A stretch of DNA of 64,000 nucleotides, from assembly GCF_003674095.1 (NCBI RefSeq), contig NZ_RDBF01000008.1, positions 1-64,000 on the forward strand. Direction: 5' to 3'. This stretch comes from Aeromicrobium phragmitis (GTDB lineage: Bacteria; Actinomycetota; Actinomycetes; Propionibacteriales; Nocardioidaceae). The notes below the pieces were generated by a model that saw only the letters and a list, made by a program, of their open reading frames with translations, made no database searches and was not told the origin of the DNA. This document shows positions 25,306 to 34,088 of this stretch, piece by piece. Position numbers and translations under genes: made by a program. The first letter of the stretch is position 1. Each line of letters starts with the position of its first letter.

Positions 25306-26003
25306 CCGCCCCGGTCGCGCCGCGCAGCGCGCCGAGAGCCGTGCTGTTCGACTTCGGCGGCGTCCTCACCACGAGCGTGCTGAACGGGTTCTCCGACTTC
25401 AGCGAGAGCGTCAGCGGCGATCGCCGCCTCGTGCTGCGGCTGCTGAGCGGCGACGCCGAGGCCAAGCACCTGCTCGTCGAGCACGAGGAAGGTCGGCTGG
25501 ACCATGACGCGTTCGAGGCCGGCTTCGCTCAGTGTCTGCGGGCCGCCGGCGTCGACGTCGAGACCGACGGCCTGATCGGTCGCATGCAAAGTCACCTGCG
25601 GCCCGACGACGAGATGATCGCGCTCCTCACCGCGGTGCGCCGCCTCGGCTTCGCGGTGGGGCTGGTGTCCAACTCACTCGGTCGGGACTGCTACGCCGGG
25701 TACGACCTGGACGAGCTCTTCAATGCTCAGGCCATCTCCGGTATGGAGGGCGTCCGGAAGCCGTCGCGGCGCCTGTACGAGATCGCCTGCGAGCGTCTGG
25801 GTGTGCGGGTGGACGAGGCGGTCATGATCGACGACCTCGCGCAGAACATCACCGCGGCTGAGCGCCTCGGCATGCGCGGCATCGTGCACACGGATGCGGC
25901 CACGACGGCGGCCGCGCTGTCGGTGCTGCTCGAAGTGGACGCGCGCGAGCTGCTTCCGGATGCGCCGCAGCACGCGGGGGACGCCCTCGAGGAGGCTCGA
26001 TGA
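25302..26003 (+). CDS. HAD-superfamily hydrolase resembling the ACAD10 N-terminal domain
   Basis: A 233-residue HAD-IA protein. Motif I is LFDFGGVLT, in which the usual second Asp of DxD is replaced by Gly (DFGGV), as in the HAD domains of ACAD10 and epoxide hydrolase N-termini. Motif II is VGLVSNSLG, motif III has K in GVRKPSRRLYE, and motif IV is VMIDDLAQNI. The missing general acid suggests altered chemistry or a regulatory role rather than standard phosphatase activity. GTG 25302 overlaps the SDR stop. An APH kinase two genes downstream and an ACAD11-type dehydrogenase elsewhere complete the ACAD10/11 domain set. Confidence 0.85.
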   Translation: MTAPVAPRSAPRAVLFDFGGVLTTSVLNGFSDFSESVSGDRRLVLRLLSGDAEAKHLLVEHEEGRLDHDAFEAGFAQCLRAAGVDVETDGLIGRMQSHLRPDDEMIALLTAVRRLGFAVGLVSNSLGRDCYAGYDLDELFNAQAISGMEGVRKPSRRLYEIACERLGVRVDEAVMIDDLAQNITAAERLGMRGIVHTDAATTAAALSVLLEVDARELLPDAPQHAGDALEEAR

Positions 26004-26049
26004 GGTTCGGAATGGACACGCGTCGGTACGCAACGGACAGGGAGACGTC

Positions 26050-26799
26050 ATGGATCTGGGATTGACAGGTCGGACCGCGGTGGTCACCGGAGCGTCGCGC
26101 GGCATCGGCCTCGCGATCGCGCAGGCCCTGCACGACGAGGGAGCGCACGTCGTGCTCACGGCGCGCCGCGAGGAGGATGCGGCCGCAGCAGCGACGCAGG
26201 TCGGGAAGCGCGCCCTCGGAATCGGGGCACATGTGACCGACGAGGAGGCGGCGCGCGAGTGCCTGGAGCGCACGCTCGACGCCTTCGGCAGTATCGACGT
26301 CCTGGTGAACAACGCCGGGACGAATCCGGCCTTCGGATCCCTGGTGCAGCAGGAGCACTCGCGCTTCGCCAAGACCCTGGACGTCAACCTGTGGGGCCCG
26401 ACGCTGTGGACTCAGCTGGCCACGCAGATGTGGATGGGCGAGCACGGCGGCTCGGTCGTCCATACCTCGTCGCTCGGCGCGTTCGCGGTCGGCCCGAACC
26501 TGGCGGTGTATCACGCCTCGAAGGCGGCGCTCACGCATCTGACGCGCCACCAGGCCCAGGAACTCGGACCGAAGATCCGGGTCAACGCCGTCGCTCCCGG
26601 AGTCGTCCGGACCCGCCTGGCCGAGGAGCTGTGGAAGGAGCACGAGGCGGCCGTGGCCGCCGACACGCCGTTGGGGCGCATCGGCGAACCGGAGGACATC
26701 GGTTCGGCGGTGGCCTTCCTCGCGGGCGCGACCGCGAGCTGGATCACGGGGGAGACCCTCGTGATCGACGGCGGCCAGCGCTGGGGGTCGGGACGATGA
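26050..26799 (+). CDS. Short-chain dehydrogenase/reductase (FabG-like)
   Basis: A 249-residue classical SDR: TGASRGIG at 13-20, NNAG at 87-90, catalytic S140/S141 area, Y154 and K158 (YHASK), and a C-terminal ITGETLVIDGGQRW typical of the FabG branch. Arg39-Arg40 after strand 2 (TARREED) suggests NADP(H). A GGGAG ribosome site precedes the ATG. It ends with an ATGA overlap into the kinase gene. A likely substrate is a 3-oxoacyl or 3-hydroxyacyl-CoA intermediate. Confidence 0.9.
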   Translation: MDLGLTGRTAVVTGASRGIGLAIAQALHDEGAHVVLTARREEDAAAAATQVGKRALGIGAHVTDEEAARECLERTLDAFGSIDVLVNNAGTNPAFGSLVQQEHSRFAKTLDVNLWGPTLWTQLATQMWMGEHGGSVVHTSSLGAFAVGPNLAVYHASKAALTHLTRHQAQELGPKIRVNAVAPGVVRTRLAEELWKEHEAAVAADTPLGRIGEPEDIGSAVAFLAGATASWITGETLVIDGGQRWGSGR

Positions 26800-27824
26800 G
26801 CGTGGCGCTGGACCTGCCCGCCCTCGCCGCCTGGATGCGGGTCGAGGGCATCGAGGTCGCCGGTGACCTCACGGCGACCCGGGTCGGTCGTGGACAGTCC
26901 AACCTGACGTATCGGCTCAGCGACGAGCGCAAGCGCTCCTGGATCGCCCGGCGCCCGCCGCTCGGCGAGCTGCTGGCCTCCGCGCACGACGTGGTGCGCG
27001 AGCATCGGATCCTGGCTGCTCTGCAGGACACCGAGGTGCCGGTGCCGTCGCTCGTCGGGGTGTGTGAGGACGCCGCGGTCGCGGACGTGCCGGTGGTCGT
27101 GATGGAGCATGTGGACGGGATCGTCCTCGACCGGATGGACATCGCCGAATCCCTCGACCCGGACGTGAGGCGCGAGCTGGGCCTGAACCTGGCGCGGACC
27201 CTGGCGCACATCCACGCGGTGGACGTCGACGCCGTGGGCCTGGGTGACCTGGCCTCGCGTTCGCCGTACGCGGAACGCCAGCTCAGGCGCTGGTCCCGCC
27301 AGTTCGAGGCGAGCCGCACGACCGATCGTCCCGACCTCGACGCCCTGACGGCGCTGCTGCAGGCCCATGTCCCCCCGCCGGGTGATCTCTCGCTCGTGCA
27401 CGGCGACTTCCACATCCGCAACGTCATCGCCGACGGTTCCACCGGCTCGCTGCGCGCGGTGCTGGACTGGGAGCTGTCCACGCTGGGCGACCCGCTCGCC
27501 GACATCGGCAGCACGCTGGCCTACTGGCCCGAGGCCGGCGAGAGCGCCAGCGGGCTGTTCGAGGCATCCACGCTTCCGGGCTTTCCCACGCGTACCGAAC
27601 TGGCCGACGAGTACCTCGCCACGTCCGGTCGCGATGGCGACACGCTCGCCTTCTGGCACGTGCTCGGGGTCTGGAAGATCGCGATCATCAGCGAGGGTGT
27701 CTACCGGCGCACCCTCGACAACCCGGAGAACACCGCCGAAGGAGGAGCTCCCACGCCGCAGCGGATTCAGGCGGTGATCGACCATGCGTGGGACATCGCC
27801 GCCGCCCATGGGATGACCCGGTGA
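26796..27824 (+). CDS. APH-family phosphotransferase, ACAD10/11 / LvaA type
   Basis: A 342-residue aminoglycoside-phosphotransferase-fold kinase. A glycine-rich start GRGQSNLTYRL binds ATP, IARRPP holds the following strand, LVHGDFHIRNVI is the catalytic loop (HGDxxxxN), and VLDWELSTLGDPLADIG is the metal-binding motif. These are the signatures of the kinase domain of ACAD10/ACAD11 and bacterial LvaA, which phosphorylate the 4-hydroxyl of 4-hydroxyacyl-CoAs, not antibiotics. It is coupled to the SDR (ATGA) and followed by a TetR gene 19 bases later. No LvaB-like partner is visible. Substrate assignment is inference. Confidence 0.86.
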   Translation: MSVALDLPALAAWMRVEGIEVAGDLTATRVGRGQSNLTYRLSDERKRSWIARRPPLGELLASAHDVVREHRILAALQDTEVPVPSLVGVCEDAAVADVPVVVMEHVDGIVLDRMDIAESLDPDVRRELGLNLARTLAHIHAVDVDAVGLGDLASRSPYAERQLRRWSRQFEASRTTDRPDLDALTALLQAHVPPPGDLSLVHGDFHIRNVIADGSTGSLRAVLDWELSTLGDPLADIGSTLAYWPEAGESASGLFEASTLPGFPTRTELADEYLATSGRDGDTLAFWHVLGVWKIAIISEGVYRRTLDNPENTAEGGAPTPQRIQAVIDHAWDIAAAHGMTR

Positions 27825-27843
27825 TGAGGGCGAGGGGCCCCCG

Positions 27844-28545
27844 ATGAGCGATGCGTCGGCGCAGGACTCCGGCCGGGAGATCCCCAGCCTCGTAGACGTC
27901 TCCCGGGTGCGGGAGCTGCCCACGACGGCGCGCGGGGTGCGCACCCGGCAGTCGCTGGTCGCCGCGGCCCGGCGGGTCTTCGAGCGCGACGGCTTCATCA
28001 ACTCCCGGCTGACCGACATCACGCAGGAAGCGGCGTGCTCGATCGGTACCTTCTACACCTACTTCGACAGCAAGGAGGAGGTGTTCACGGCCGTCATGCA
28101 GGCCGCGCAGGACGACATGCTGCACCCGGGGGTGCAGCATGCCGACCAGGACGCCCGCAACGTCCCGGCCGTCCTCGAGGCCAGCAATCGCGCCTACGTG
28201 GACGCGTACCAGCGCAACGCCAAGCTCATGCTGCTCCTCGAGCAGGTCGCCACGATCGACCCGGAGTTCCGCCGGCTGCGACTCGCCCGGAGTATGGCGT
28301 TCGCCCAGCGCAACGCCCGTTGGATCGAGCGGCTGCAGTCCGAGGGGTACGCCGATCCCGATCTCGAGCCCTTCATGACGGCGCGGGCACTGTCGACGAT
28401 GCTGGGTCGCATGGCCTACCACGCCTTCGCTCTGGAGGAGGAGGGCTGGGACGTCGACGCCATCGTCAGCACGGCGACCAAGATCTGGCTCAACGCGCTC
28501 GGCGTGCCGGCCGACGGCTCCAAACGCGCACTCACGCGATCTTGA
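27844..28545 (+). CDS. TetR-family regulator (paralogue of the one at 51606-52283)
   Basis: A 233-residue TetR repressor. The N-terminal HTH begins at about residue 38 (RGVRTRQSLVAAARRVFERDG), and the recognition helix lies around CSIGTFYTYFDSKEEVF. The ligand domain has AFAQRNARWIERLQ. It shares long identical stretches with the TetR at 51606-52283 (ELPTT-RG-RTR, FYTYFDSKEE, AFAQRNAR), so both may bind the same operator, TTGAA-N6-TTCAA. It closes the ligase-SDR-HAD-SDR-kinase operon, and its 3' end overlaps that of the convergent MDR gene by 14 bases. Confidence 0.9.
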   Translation: MSDASAQDSGREIPSLVDVSRVRELPTTARGVRTRQSLVAAARRVFERDGFINSRLTDITQEAACSIGTFYTYFDSKEEVFTAVMQAAQDDMLHPGVQHADQDARNVPAVLEASNRAYVDAYQRNAKLMLLLEQVATIDPEFRRLRLARSMAFAQRNARWIERLQSEGYADPDLEPFMTARALSTMLGRMAYHAFALEEEGWDVDAIVSTATKIWLNALGVPADGSKRALTRS

Positions 28546-29533
28546 GCACCAACTTGCCGGTGTTGCGGCCTTCGAAGAGGTCCAGCAGCGTCCGCCCGAA
28601 GTCCTCGACCCCGCCCTCCACCACCGTCTCGCGGGCCACGAGCGCACCAGAGCCGATGAGCGCGGACATGTCGGCGATGGCGGCGGCGTCCTTGTCGGGG
28701 TAGTCGAAGACGAGGAACCCCTGCATGCGAGCACGGAAGACCAGCAGCGACATGTACCGCCGGGGGCCGGGTGCCAGCGTCTCGTCGTTGTAGGTCGAGA
28801 TCGCGCCGCAGATGACGACCCGCGCTCCGCGGCGCAGGTTCGCCAGCGCGGCGTCGAGGATGTCGCCACCCACGTTGTCGAAGTAGATGTCGATGCCGTC
28901 CGGTGCCGTCTGACGCAGGCGCTTGAGGACGTTCTCGCTCTTGTAGTCGATGACGGCGTCGAAACCGATCTCGGTGAGCCAGGCGCACTTGTCGGGCCCG
29001 CCGGCGATGCCGATGACGGTGCAGCCCTTCGCCTTGGCCAGCTGTCCGGCGACGCTTCCGACGGCGCCGGCCGCCGCGGAGATCACGACGGTGTCCCCGG
29101 CCGTCATCTCTCCGACCTCGTGCAGCCCGTGGTACGCGGTGAGGCCGGGCATGCCGAGCGCGCCGAGCCAGGTGGCCGGCGCCGCGACCGAGGTGTCGAT
29201 CTTCTGGAGGTCGTCGCCGTCGCTGAGCGCGTACTCCGTTGCGCCGAGCGTGCCCGAGACGGCATCGCCGACCGCGAAGTCCCGGTGGCGCGATTCGACC
29301 ACCGTGCCCGTCACCGTGGCGCGCATGACGTCGCCGATCTGCACCGGAGGGAGGTACGAGCGCACGTCGTTGAGCCAGCCGCGCATGGCCGGATCGAGCG
29401 AGATGTGGTCGACCTTGACCAGGACCTGACCCTCAGCGGGACCGGGCAGCTCGACCTTCTCGACCGCCCAGGTGCTGTCGTCGGGCAGGCCGGTGGGGCG
29501 CTGGGCGAGGGTGATGCGCGTCGTCGTCGTCAC
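28532..29533 (-). CDS. NADP-dependent MDR oxidoreductase (CurA/PTGR-like)
   Basis: A 333-residue zinc-free MDR of the prostaglandin/alkenal reductase (CurA) class. It shows the LDPAMRGWLND segment, LGMPGLTAYHGLHEVGEM, the Rossmann motif SAAAGAVGSVAGQLAKAKG, FDNVGGDILDAAL and C-terminal NTGKLVLKI. It reduces activated double bonds with NADPH. The frame is open far upstream, but the start is GTG 29533 (VTTTTRITLAQRP), with GGAAG as ribosome site 6-10 bases before. The promoter region holds a perfect TTGAA-N6-TTCAA palindrome shared with the divergent lactonase gene. Confidence 0.88.
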   Translation of the reverse strand: MTTTTRITLAQRPTGLPDDSTWAVEKVELPGPAEGQVLVKVDHISLDPAMRGWLNDVRSYLPPVQIGDVMRATVTGTVVESRHRDFAVGDAVSGTLGATEYALSDGDDLQKIDTSVAAPATWLGALGMPGLTAYHGLHEVGEMTAGDTVVISAAAGAVGSVAGQLAKAKGCTVIGIAGGPDKCAWLTEIGFDAVIDYKSENVLKRLRQTAPDGIDIYFDNVGGDILDAALANLRRGARVVICGAISTYNDETLAPGPRRYMSLLVFRARMQGFLVFDYPDKDAAAIADMSALIGSGALVARETVVEGGVEDFGRTLLDLFEGRNTGKLVLKIA

Positions 29534-29553
29534 GGTTCTTCCGTTCTCTTGAC

Positions 29554-29569
29554 TTGAATTCGGATTCAA
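29554..29569. promoter_or_regulatory. TTGAA-N6-TTCAA operator (site A2, perfect)
   Basis: TTGAA-TTCGGA-TTCAA sits inside an 18-base palindrome, CTTGAAT-TCGG-ATTCAAG (29553-29570), between the divergent MDR and lactonase genes. It is the best-formed member of the six-site family. Confidence 0.75.
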
Positions 29570-29635
29570 GCGTAGGGGTAGGGTGTGGTCACGCGCTGTG
29601 ATGCAGACCACAGCGAACGAGGTGAAGGAGTGCTG

Positions 29636-30595
29636 ATGGCGACCGTCGAGACCGTCAAGGGGCCCATCGACAGCGGTGAGCTGGGCAGGACCTTGGTTCA
29701 CGAGCATGTGTTCGTCCTGGGGGAGGAGTACCGGCTGAACTACGACGCCGACTGGGACGAGGAGCAGACGGTCGCGGATGCCGTCCGCGACCTCAACGAC
29801 CTGAAGTCCGCAGGGATCGACACGATCTTCGACCCGACCGTGCTCGGATTGGGGCGCTACATCCCGCGCATCCAGAAGGTGGCGGCGCAGACCGAGCTCA
29901 ACATCGTCGTGGCGACCGGCTTGTACACGTACAACGACCTTCCTCACCAGTTCGAGCATCGAGGTCCCGGACTCCTGTTCGATCAGCCCGAGCCGCTCGT
30001 CGAGATGTTCGTGAAGGACATCCGCGAAGGAATCGCCGACACGGGGGTGCGTGCGGCGTTCCTCAAATGCGTCATCGAGGAGCCGGGGCTCACGCCCGGC
30101 GTCGAGCGAGTCATGCGGGCCGTCGGTCAGGCCAGCGCGGAGACCGGCGCGCCGATCACGGTGCACACCAATCCGCACACCCGGTCCGGCCTGGTGGCGC
30201 AGAAGGTGCTCGCCGAGGAGGGAGTGGATCTCACCAAGGTGGTGCTCGGTCATTCGGGGGACTCCGACGACATCGGGTATCTCATGGAGCTGGCCGACAA
30301 CGGGTCGTTGCTCGGCATGGACCGCTTCGGTCTCGACGTGTACCTGCCGACCGAGCAACGCGTCGACACGATCGTGGAACTGGTCCGGCGCGGCTACCTC
30401 GACCGGCTCACGCTGGCGCACGACGCGTCCTGCTACATCGACTACTTCACGCCCGAGGAGCGGTTCGAGAAGCAGCCGAACTGGAACTTCCGTCACATCC
30501 CCGACGACGTCCTCCCGATGCTGCTGGAGAAGGGCCTCAGTGAGGACGACATCGACACCATGCTGGTGACGAACCCGCGTCGCTACGTGGAGTAA
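29636..30595 (+). CDS. Phosphotriesterase-like lactonase
   Basis: A 319-residue amidohydrolase-fold enzyme with the full binuclear metal site of the phosphotriesterase family: H22 and H24 (VHEHVF), bridging K144 (AFLKCVIEE), H177 (TVHTNPH), H206 (LGHSGD) and D263 (AHDAS). Length and the GRYIPRI and VVATGLYTYND segments resemble M. tuberculosis PPH, a phosphotriesterase-like lactonase, so the likely reaction is opening of a lactone to a hydroxy acid. The ATG at 29636 has AAGGAG 6 bases upstream. It is divergent from the MDR gene with a shared palindromic operator. A strong hairpin follows. Confidence 0.9.
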   Translation: MATVETVKGPIDSGELGRTLVHEHVFVLGEEYRLNYDADWDEEQTVADAVRDLNDLKSAGIDTIFDPTVLGLGRYIPRIQKVAAQTELNIVVATGLYTYNDLPHQFEHRGPGLLFDQPEPLVEMFVKDIREGIADTGVRAAFLKCVIEEPGLTPGVERVMRAVGQASAETGAPITVHTNPHTRSGLVAQKVLAEEGVDLTKVVLGHSGDSDDIGYLMELADNGSLLGMDRFGLDVYLPTEQRVDTIVELVRRGYLDRLTLAHDASCYIDYFTPEERFEKQPNWNFRHIPDDVLPMLLEKGLSEDDIDTMLVTNPRRYVE

Positions 30596-30611
30596 GCATC
30601 GAGTCGAGTAC

Positions 30612-30646
30612 GTGAGGGGCCCCGGCCGACGGCCGGGGCCCCTCAC
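30612..30646 (+). terminator. Strong hairpin after the lactonase gene
   Basis: A perfect 16-bp stem GTGAGGGGCCCCGGCC with loop GAC (30628-30630), 17 bases after the stop codon. No U tract follows, but the stability makes termination likely. It separates the lactonase from the ABC importer operon. Confidence 0.8.
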
Positions 30647-30705
30647 GCGTGGTCGGGCGCCGGTGCTCGCCCGCGTTCGCGCATTGAGAAAGGCTGAAAA
30701 TAAAC

Positions 30706-30721
30706 TTGAAGTCACATTCAA
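30706..30721. promoter_or_regulatory. TTGAA-N6-TTCAA operator (site A3, perfect)
   Basis: TTGAA-GTCACA-TTCAA lies directly upstream of a TAGCCT -10-like box (30729-30734) and 39-54 bases before the first gene of the ABC importer operon, so it is well placed for repression. Confidence 0.75.
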
Positions 30722-30759
30722 TGTGATCTAGCCTACACAGAGCCGACCTTGGAGGATGC

Positions 30760-31623
30760 ATGGAAGAGACCATCGACCGCGGCGGGTCGCCCAGCGTCGC
30801 ACCGGTTCTGTCCGTCGACGACCTGGTCATCGAGTATCACTTGGCGCGCGGCGGTGTCCTGCGCGCCGTGGACGGGGTCAGCTTCGAGGTCGCTCCGTCG
30901 GAGATCGTCGGGATCGTCGGGGAGTCCGGAAGCGGCAAATCCAGCGTCGGGATGGTCGTCGCCGGATTCACGAGGGCAGCGGGCGGTCGGCTCGTGTTCG
31001 ATGGCGACACCACCGAGTCCTGGCCCGGCGCCTCGACGTCCGGCCGCCCGGGAATCCAGATGATCTTCCAGGACTCCTCGACGGCGGTGAACCCGAGAAT
31101 GAGCGTGGCGCGCATCATCGCGGAAGCGATCGCGCGCGGCGGCCGCATCACCCGGGAGCACCTCGATCAGAGCGTGGGCTACCTGGAAAAGGTCGGGCTC
31201 GACACGGCGCTCGCGGACCGCAAACCCCGCGAGTTGTCCGGCGGGCAGAAGCAGCGAGTCGCGATTGCGCGCGCTCTCGCCGCGAATCCGTCCGTCCTGG
31301 TCTGCGACGAGTCGGTCTCCGCGCTCGACGTCTCCGTCCGGGCGAAGATCCTCAACCTCCTGGTGCGCATTCGCCGCGAGGAGAACATCGCCATCATCTT
31401 CATCTCTCACGACCTCGCGGTCGTGAGCCAGTTGGTGGACCGGGTCGTCGTCATGCAGAACGGAGCGGTCGTGGAGTGCGGTCCGGTGCGTGAGGTCATC
31501 GACCGCCCCCAGCACCCCTACACGCAGAAGCTCTTGAATGCGATCCCACGACTGGAGAGGACCACCGTGACCGCGCAGGAAACCGATCCCCGATCGACGG
31601 CAACGAAAGAGGAAGTCTCGTGA
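30760..31623 (+). CDS. ABC transporter ATP-binding protein (DppF/OppF type)
   Basis: A 287-residue ATPase of the peptide/nickel/organic-acid importer class. Walker A is GESGSGKSS, the Q-loop is FQDSS, the signature is LSGGQKQR, Walker B is VLVCDESVSALD and the switch is ISHDLAVV. The C-terminal QHPYTQKLLNAIP is the hallmark of the Opp/Dpp ATPase tail. It heads an importer operon (ATPase, binding protein, ATPase, permease, permease) with GGAGG as ribosome site; the stop overlaps the next start (GTGA). The catabolic setting suggests import of the growth substrate. Confidence 0.92.
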   Translation: MEETIDRGGSPSVAPVLSVDDLVIEYHLARGGVLRAVDGVSFEVAPSEIVGIVGESGSGKSSVGMVVAGFTRAAGGRLVFDGDTTESWPGASTSGRPGIQMIFQDSSTAVNPRMSVARIIAEAIARGGRITREHLDQSVGYLEKVGLDTALADRKPRELSGGQKQRVAIARALAANPSVLVCDESVSALDVSVRAKILNLLVRIRREENIAIIFISHDLAVVSQLVDRVVVMQNGAVVECGPVREVIDRPQHPYTQKLLNAIPRLERTTVTAQETDPRSTATKEEVS

Positions 31624-33167
31624 AGAACATCTTTGACGCAGCGCGCTGGATTGCGACGGCTGCACTCGTGGCGGCGCTCGCCGCCTGCGGATCCGGCGGG
31701 GGCTCCAGTGAGGGCAGAGACGCCTCGAAGCTGACGGTCGGGTCGTTGCTGATGCCCAGCAGCCTCGATCCGGTCCACGTCACCGGCGGACACGATATGA
31801 CGTTCCTGCGGCTGATCTACGACCGGCTGCTCGAGACCGACCCCTCGACCGGTCAGGTCACGGAAGGGCTCGCGACCGAATGGGGCTACTCCGAGGACGG
31901 CACCGCCTTCCATCTCACTCTTCGCGAGGGCGTGACGTTCTCCGACGGGACGCCGCTCGATGCGGAGGCGGTGAAGGCCAACCTGGAGCGCAACTTCGAG
32001 ATGACCAAGCTCGGACTCATCACGTCGGTGGCGTCGGTCGAGGTGGTCTCGCCGACCGAGCTGAAGCTCGTCATGGCCGATGACAGCAAGTGGTTGGCCG
32101 AGCAACTCGCCCACAACTCCGGCTACATGGTCTCGCCGGCGGCGTTCGAGGGAACCGACGACGTCTCGGGCAACCCGATCGGCTCGGGCCCGTACCGCAT
32201 CGCGTCCAATGTGTCCGGATCCCAGATCGTGTTCGAGAAGAACCCCGACTACTGGAACGAGGACCGGGGCTTCTACGAGACGATCGATCTGAAGTTCTTC
32301 AAGACCCCGGTCTCCATGAACCAGGCGCTGCAGTCGGGCCAGATCCAGGTCGCCGCTCGCACCGCGTTGACGGACATCGACTCGCTGTCGAAGGCGCAGG
32401 ACATCGAGGTCGAGGTCGATCCGTCGCTGGCGCACTACCACGTGCAGTTCAACATGGCCAGCCCGGCGATGCAGGACGTGCGTGTTCGCGAGGCGTTCAA
32501 CTACGCGCTGGACCGTGAGGCGCTGGCCGAGGCCGGCACCGCCGGCTACGGCGAACCGACCCAGAGCATGTACCCCTCCGACTCCGAGTACAGCAGCGAG
32601 GAGACTCAGTCGCTGTGGTCGTACGACCCGGACCGCGCGAAGCAGCTGCTCGCCGACGCCGGATTCGCCGATGGCGTCGAGTTGTCGTGCGTGACGTACA
32701 CCGGCTCGGGTTACGAGACCTCGTCGCCGTACATCCTGGAACAGCTCGATGCCGTCGGCATCAGGGTCGACCTGGAGGTCTCGGAGCTGTCCGAGGTCAT
32801 GGCGAAGTTCTACAAGGGCGGGGACATCGCGGCGGCCGAGCAGGCTCCGGACTGCTACTTCACGAGCTGGCCGAGCCAACCGACGCCGCGTGACACCTTC
32901 AATGCGGAGTTCGGCAAGTCGATCTACAACGTCGGCCACGCCGAGGTCGTCGACTTCGACCTGCTGGCGGAGTTCGAGCGGACGCTCGATCACGAGCAGC
33001 GGGTGAAGCTGGCGCATCAGATCCAGGTCGCCGCGGCCGAGAACCCGAACATGGCCAACATGTTCACGAAGCCGAAGGCCTTCGCCCACCACACGTCAGT
33101 GCAACCTCACGAGCCGAACCTCCTCGAGTTCGACATCGACATGGCTGCACTGCGGCCTGCCGAGTAG
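31620..33167 (+). CDS. ABC substrate-binding lipoprotein, family 5
   Basis: A 515-residue extracytoplasmic binding protein of the DppA/OppA family. A signal peptide with lipobox ALAAC places the lipidated Cys at residue 23, followed by a Gly/Ser linker. Family features are LEPxLATEWGYSEDG-like and FHLTLREGVTFSDGTPL (about 92-109), GSGPYRI and DVRVREAFNYALDR. The GTG start overlaps the ATPase stop. The ligand cannot be read from sequence; association with acyl-CoA genes argues for a lipophilic acid, lactone or conjugate rather than a peptide. Confidence 0.92.
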   Translation: MKNIFDAARWIATAALVAALAACGSGGGSSEGRDASKLTVGSLLMPSSLDPVHVTGGHDMTFLRLIYDRLLETDPSTGQVTEGLATEWGYSEDGTAFHLTLREGVTFSDGTPLDAEAVKANLERNFEMTKLGLITSVASVEVVSPTELKLVMADDSKWLAEQLAHNSGYMVSPAAFEGTDDVSGNPIGSGPYRIASNVSGSQIVFEKNPDYWNEDRGFYETIDLKFFKTPVSMNQALQSGQIQVAARTALTDIDSLSKAQDIEVEVDPSLAHYHVQFNMASPAMQDVRVREAFNYALDREALAEAGTAGYGEPTQSMYPSDSEYSSEETQSLWSYDPDRAKQLLADAGFADGVELSCVTYTGSGYETSSPYILEQLDAVGIRVDLEVSELSEVMAKFYKGGDIAAAEQAPDCYFTSWPSQPTPRDTFNAEFGKSIYNVGHAEVVDFDLLAEFERTLDHEQRVKLAHQIQVAAAENPNMANMFTKPKAFAHHTSVQPHEPNLLEFDIDMAALRPAE

Positions 33168-33179
33168 TAAGGACCGCTC

Positions 33180-34088
33180 ATGTCGCAACCCAGCGCTGTC
33201 CCGCACGAGTCCGAGCACCACGACGCCGAGCCGATCCTGTCGGTCCGAGGACTCCAGGTGGATTTCGGTGGACCCCATCAGGCCGTCGCCGACGTCTCAC
33301 TGGACCTCCATGCCGGACAGATTCTGGGAGTGGCCGGTCAGTCCGGGAGCGGCAAGAGTCTCACGGCTCTCGCCGCCCTCGGGCTGGCCCCGACCAACGC
33401 CGACGTCAGCGGCTCGATCCGGTTCAAGGGGCGTGAGCTCGTCGGTGCCAAGGAATCGGAACGCGCCAAGGTGCGCGGATCGGGCATGACGATGATCTTC
33501 CAGGAGACGGTAACCGCGCTCAATCCGGTGGTGCAGATCGAGCGGCAGTTGGAACTGGCGCTGCGCGCGAACGTCGCATGCTCCAAGGCCGAGGCCAAGG
33601 ACCGGATCGTCCAAGCGCTGCAGGACGTCCAGCTGCGCGATGTGTCCCGAGTCCTCGAGAGCTACCCCCACGAGCTCTCGGGCGGCATGTGCCAGCGGGT
33701 GATGATCGCGATGGCCCTCGTCTGCGGTGCCGACGTGCTGTTCGCCGACGAACCGACCACGGCCCTCGACGTGACCGTCCAACGGGAGGTCATGGACATC
33801 ATCCGCCGCATCACCGACGAACGAAAGCTGGCCGTCATGCTCATCTCGCACGATATCGGGGTGCTCGACGAGGTGTCCGATCGTCTCGTGGTCATGTATC
33901 GCGGCCGGGTCATCGAGACCGGACCTTCATCGGCCGTGATCGCTCGCCCCCAGCACCCGTACACCAAGGCGCTCATCAACAGCATCCCGCGGATTCACGG
34001 CTCCCACAACGAGTTCATCGAGATGCCCCCGCTGGACTTCGAGGAGTTCGCACCCGTCGATCACCAGGGCCGGGAGGTCGTCGCATGA
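33180..34088 (+). CDS. ABC transporter ATP-binding protein (DppD/OppD type)
   Basis: A 302-residue ATPase, partner of the one at 30760-31623. Walker A is GQSGSGKSL, signature LSGGMCQR, Walker [13 protein letters not shown] and switch [10 protein letters not shown]; the C-terminal [13 protein letters not shown] is the Opp/Dpp tail. The signature carries Met-Cys in place of the usual Met-Arg-Gln-type residues. The gene starts 12 bases after the binding-protein stop and overlaps the first permease by 4 bases. Confidence 0.92.
   Translation: MSQPSAVPHESEHHDAEPILSVRGLQVDFGGPHQAVADVSLDLHAGQILGVAGQSGSGKSLTALAALGLAPTNADVSGSIRFKGRELVGAKESERAKVRGSGMTMIFQETVTALNPVVQIERQLELALRANVACSKAEAKDRIVQALQDVQLRDVSRVLESYPHELSGGMCQRVMIAMALVCGADVLFADEPTTALDVTVQREVMDIIRRITDERKLAVMLISHDIGVLDEVSDRLVVMYRGRVIETGPSSAVIARPQHPYTKALINSIPRIHGSHNEFIEMPPLDFEEFAPVDHQGREVVA

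Noticed and set aside
26796-27824. Aminoglycoside resistance kinase
   Set aside because: The APH fold is present, but motif details and context match the ACAD10/11-LvaA kinases of acyl-CoA catabolism.
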